Origin: AC-32 sp963715575
GTDB taxonomy: Bacteria > Actinomycetota > Thermoleophilia > Gaiellales > Gaiellaceae
Direction of reading: 5' to 3'
Assembly (NCBI GenBank): GCA_963715575.1
Contig: OY970250.1
Location: forward strand, 2,723,459-2,787,458
DNA: 64,000 nt
This document shows positions 61,775 to 64,000 of this stretch, piece after piece (the stretch's first letter is position 1; each line of letters begins with the position of its first letter). The notes under the pieces were generated by a model that was not told the DNA's origin, ran no database searches, and worked only from the letters and a program-made list of their open reading frames with translations. A program made the translations under genes and the position numbers.

Positions 61775-63317
61775 TCAGGCGCGCGTCGTCGAAGCCCTGC
61801 TCGCGCACCGCCTCGACCAGCTCGGGCGGCGGCTCGGCGTCGAGCGAGAGGGCCATCAGCGCCTTGCCGCCGCGGCGGCTGCGCGAGACGGCCATGTTGG
61901 CGATGTTCACGCCCGCGTCGCCGAAGACGGTGCCCACGAGCCCGATCACACCCGGCACGTCGTCGTAGCGGAAGAAGACCATCAGCGGCGCCAGCTCCAT
62001 CTCCAGCTCGAAGCCGAGCGCGTTCACGAGCCAGTGCCGGTTCTCGTTGCCGATGATCGTGCCCGCCACCCGCAGGCCGTCGACGTCGACGCGGATCAGG
62101 TTCGTGAAGTCGCGGCAGGCGCGGCGGCGTTCCTCGGCGACCTCGATTCCGCGCTCGGTGGCAACCACCGGGGCGTTGACGTAGTTGACCGGCTGGTCGC
62201 TGCGGCCCTGGAAGGCGCCGTTCAGCGCCGCGACGGTCAGCAGGCGCGTGTCGTAACCCGAGAGCGCCCCGTAGTACGAGATCGTGATCCGCCCCGCGCG
62301 GCCTTCGGCGAGCTCCATCGCCAGGCGCCCGAGCTTGGCCGCGAGCGGGACGAACGGGCCGAGCACCTCGAGATCCTCGGCGCCGATCGAGGGGATGTTG
62401 ACCGCGTTCGTGACGAGGCCGCCCTCGAGCGCGGCCGCCACCTGCTCGGCGACGATCACGCCGGCGCGGTCCTGTGCCTCCTCGGTGGAGGCAGCGAGAT
62501 GCGGTGTGGCGACGACGTTGTCGAGCTCGAGCAGCGGCCCCTCGTACGGCTCCTGCGCGTAGACGTCGACCGCAGCGGCGGCGAGCTTGCCCGAGCGCAG
62601 CGCCTCGACCAGCGCCTCCTCGTCGACGAGCTCGCCCCGGGCGGCGTTGATCACGCGCGCGCCGTCGGGCAGCTTCGCGATCGCCTCCCGCCCGAGGAAG
62701 CCGCGGGTCTCGGGCGTGAGCGGCAAGTGCAGGGTCAGGAACTCGGCGGCGGCGAGCACCTCGTCCGGGCTCTCGACGCGCTCGACGCCGAGCTCGCGGA
62801 AGCGCTCCTTGGCCACGAACGGGTCGTAGGCGAGGACGCGCATCCCGAGCCCGAGCGCGCGGCGCGCGACCTGCTGGCCGATGCGCCCGAAGCCCAGCAC
62901 GCCGAGCGTCTTGCCCTCCAGCTCGACCCCGCCCCACGCCGAGCGCTCCCAGCGCCCCTGCTTGAGCGCGGCGTGCGCCTGCGGGATGTTGCGAGCGAGC
63001 GCGACCAGCAGGCCGACCGTGTGCTCGGCGGCCGAGATGACCGTCGACTCGGGCGCGTTGGCGACGACGATCCCACGCCGCGTGGCGGCCTCGACGTCGA
63101 CGTTGTCCACCCCCACGCCGGCGCGCCCGATCACCTTCAGGCGGTCGGCGCGCGCGATCAGGTCGGCGGTCAGCTTCGTCGCCGAGCGGATCACGATCGC
63201 GTCGTAGTCGCCGATCGTCTCGGCGAGGTCGCCGTTGCCGTCCACATCGACCTCGAAGCGCTCGCGCAGGAGCTCGATCCCCGCCTCGGCGATCGGCTCC
63301 CGGACGAGGACTCTCAC
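61746..63317 (-). CDS. serA: D-3-phosphoglycerate dehydrogenase
   Basis: First step of serine synthesis, 3-phosphoglycerate to 3-phosphohydroxypyruvate. The 523-residue long-type enzyme has the substrate-binding IVIRSATKL, NAD motif VLGFGRIGQQVARRA, catalytic R in NAARGELVDE, E and the H in TPHLAAST, an intervening domain (about 315-445) and a C-terminal ACT domain for serine feedback (FFRYDDVPGVIGLVGTVFGDAGVNIANM). GTG 63317 overlaps the aminotransferase stop (GTGA). Confidence 0.96.
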   Translation of the reverse strand: MRVLVREPIAEAGIELLRERFEVDVDGNGDLAETIGDYDAIVIRSATKLTADLIARADRLKVIGRAGVGVDNVDVEAATRRGIVVANAPESTVISAAEHTVGLLVALARNIPQAHAALKQGRWERSAWGGVELEGKTLGVLGFGRIGQQVARRALGLGMRVLAYDPFVAKERFRELGVERVESPDEVLAAAEFLTLHLPLTPETRGFLGREAIAKLPDGARVINAARGELVDEEALVEALRSGKLAAAAVDVYAQEPYEGPLLELDNVVATPHLAASTEEAQDRAGVIVAEQVAAALEGGLVTNAVNIPSIGAEDLEVLGPFVPLAAKLGRLAMELAEGRAGRITISYYGALSGYDTRLLTVAALNGAFQGRSDQPVNYVNAPVVATERGIEVAEERRRACRDFTNLIRVDVDGLRVAGTIIGNENRHWLVNALGFELEMELAPLMVFFRYDDVPGVIGLVGTVFGDAGVNIANMAVSRSRRGGKALMALSLDAEPPPELVEAVREQGFDDARLIRLAGGDEG

Positions 63318-64000
63318 ACCGGTGTCTGCTCGAAGGCCTCGAGCGCGCGGGTGACGGCGACGCCGCGCTCGACCTCGGCGCCGAGCTCGACCAGGCCCAG
63401 CTCGACGGCGGCGAGGGCCGTCGTGATGTCGAACACGTCGTAGTAGCCGATGTGGCCGACGCGGAAGATCTTGCCCTTCAGCTCGCCCTGGCCCGGCGCG
63501 AGCGTGACGCCGTGCCGGTCGCGCAGCAGCAGCACGAGCTCGTCGGAGTCGATCCCGTCCGGGGCGAACGCCGCGGTCACGACCGCCGAGCTGTCGTCGT
63601 CGGGCGAGGAGAGCTGTAGCCCCATCGCCTTCAGCCCTTCCCGGCAAGCGCGGCCGAGGCGGCGGTGCCGGTCGAAGGCGGCGTCGAGGCCTTCCTCGAG
63701 CAGCATCGCCAACGCGACGTCGAGGCCGGCGACGAGCGAGACCGGCGGCGTGAACGGCGCGTCGAGCGTCTGCTGGCCCTTGCGCGTCTTCTCCCAGTCC
63801 CAGTAGAAGCGCGGCGAGGTCGAGGCCGCCGTGCGTTCCCACGCGGCGGGCGAAGCCGTCGTCATCGCCAGCCCGGGCGGGGTCATCAGCGCCTTCTGCG
63901 AGCCGGAGACGACGACGTCGAGGCCCCAGGCGTCGGTCTCGAGCGGCACGGCGCCGAGGCTGGAGACGGCGTCGACGACGCTCGAGCGCGCCAGCCTCGC
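63314..64000 (-). CDS. Class V aminotransferase (serine biosynthesis type), 5' end outside window
   Basis: The visible 228 residues of a PLP enzyme include VDAVSSLGAV, the Schiff-base Lys in VVSGSQKALMTPPGLA, FYWDWEKTRKGQQTLDAPFTPPVSL and GHIGYYDVFDITTALAAVE, as in alanine-glyoxylate/serine-pyruvate and phosphoserine aminotransferases of the SerC-like class V group. Coupling to serA suggests it makes phosphoserine. The N-terminal part lies beyond 64000. Confidence 0.88.
   Translation of the reverse strand, partial: ARLARSSVVDAVSSLGAVPLETDAWGLDVVVSGSQKALMTPPGLAMTTASPAAWERTAASTSPRFYWDWEKTRKGQQTLDAPFTPPVSLVAGLDVALAMLLEEGLDAAFDRHRRLGRACREGLKAMGLQLSSPDDDSSAVVTAAFAPDGIDSDELVLLLRDRHGVTLAPGQGELKGKIFRVGHIGYYDVFDITTALAAVELGLVELGAEVERGVAVTRALEAFEQTPV

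Noticed and set aside
61746..63842. A 698-residue SerA with a long N-terminal extension
   Set aside because: The extension is out-of-frame sequence of the neighbouring aminotransferase; the GTG at 63317 gives the normal long-type SerA start and a GTGA overlap.

Overview
This is a very GC-rich, tightly packed stretch of bacterial chromosome. Gene content points to Actinobacteriota: WhiA next to gap, an actinobacterial-type HemQ, a dgt-dnaG pair, a PASTA-tailed class A PBP, many GTG/TTG starts, and repeated -10-like hexamers 6-9 nt before start codons, as expected for leaderless mRNAs. The overall style suggests a deep-branching class such as Thermoleophilia (Gaiellales/Solirubrobacterales-like), but that placement is an inference; the 16S gene at 50801-52346 would settle it.

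Layout. 0-10 kb: DUF3467 protein, M48 protease, metallophosphoesterase, a lipoprotein plus Ser/Thr kinase pair, an ECF sigma factor, then a minus-strand glycolytic operon gap-pgk-tpiA-gpmI behind whiA, and an alkyltransferase (ogt). 10-25.4 kb: pruA, a sialidase-fold secreted protein, an MFS exporter, a Tat-exported multicopper oxidase, uvrC, a secreted TIM-barrel glycosidase-like protein, HemQ, bcp, tRNA-Leu, a subtilase and a secreted beta-propeller-like protein. 25.5-29.8 kb: a compact ABC-F ATPase and a molybdate uptake operon (HTH-Mop regulator, modA, modB, modC). 29.8-32.6 kb: a small accessory block (methyltransferase, ECF sigma with membrane partner, unknown protein) in which three genes are each followed by copies of the same short repeat.

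32.6-42.0 kb: an integrative element of about 9.4 kb inserted in the 3' end of tRNA-Asn. It is bounded by 22-bp direct repeats (attL 32645-32666, attR 42004-42025) with tandem arm-type repeats inside each end. It carries a tyrosine integrase, divergently controlled HTH regulators, a PrimPol/RecA-like replication protein, a VRR-NUC nuclease, an excisionase-like protein, several small unknown proteins and a membrane/lipoprotein cargo block. No capsid, terminase or conjugation gene is visible, so it looks like a satellite-type or mobilisable element. This is the best candidate for something undescribed here.

42-47.4 kb: tRNA-Asn, dnaG, dgt, an SDR and histidine phosphatase sharing a 22-bp bidirectional promoter, an LSm-like small protein and an HtpX-like protease. 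47.4-52.7 kb: a minus-strand 16S-23S-5S rRNA operon without spacer tRNAs but with clear processing stems. 52.7-64 kb: tyrS with many apparent frameshifts, a class A PBP, a DNA glycosylase, an MFS transporter, a RemA-like small protein, and an amino-acid metabolism run (DegT-type aminotransferase, ilvE, YbaK-like deacylase, serA and a class V aminotransferase cut by the window end).

The genome style is itself notable: same-strand genes overlap by ATGA/GTGA/TTGA, seven convergent pairs end in a shared 4-bp stop (mostly CTAG), and four divergent pairs are separated by only 22-27 bp holding overlapping -10 boxes. Three dispersed repeat families (an 18-bp palindrome, a 30-bp 3' repeat and a 101-bp 3' repeat) sit between genes.
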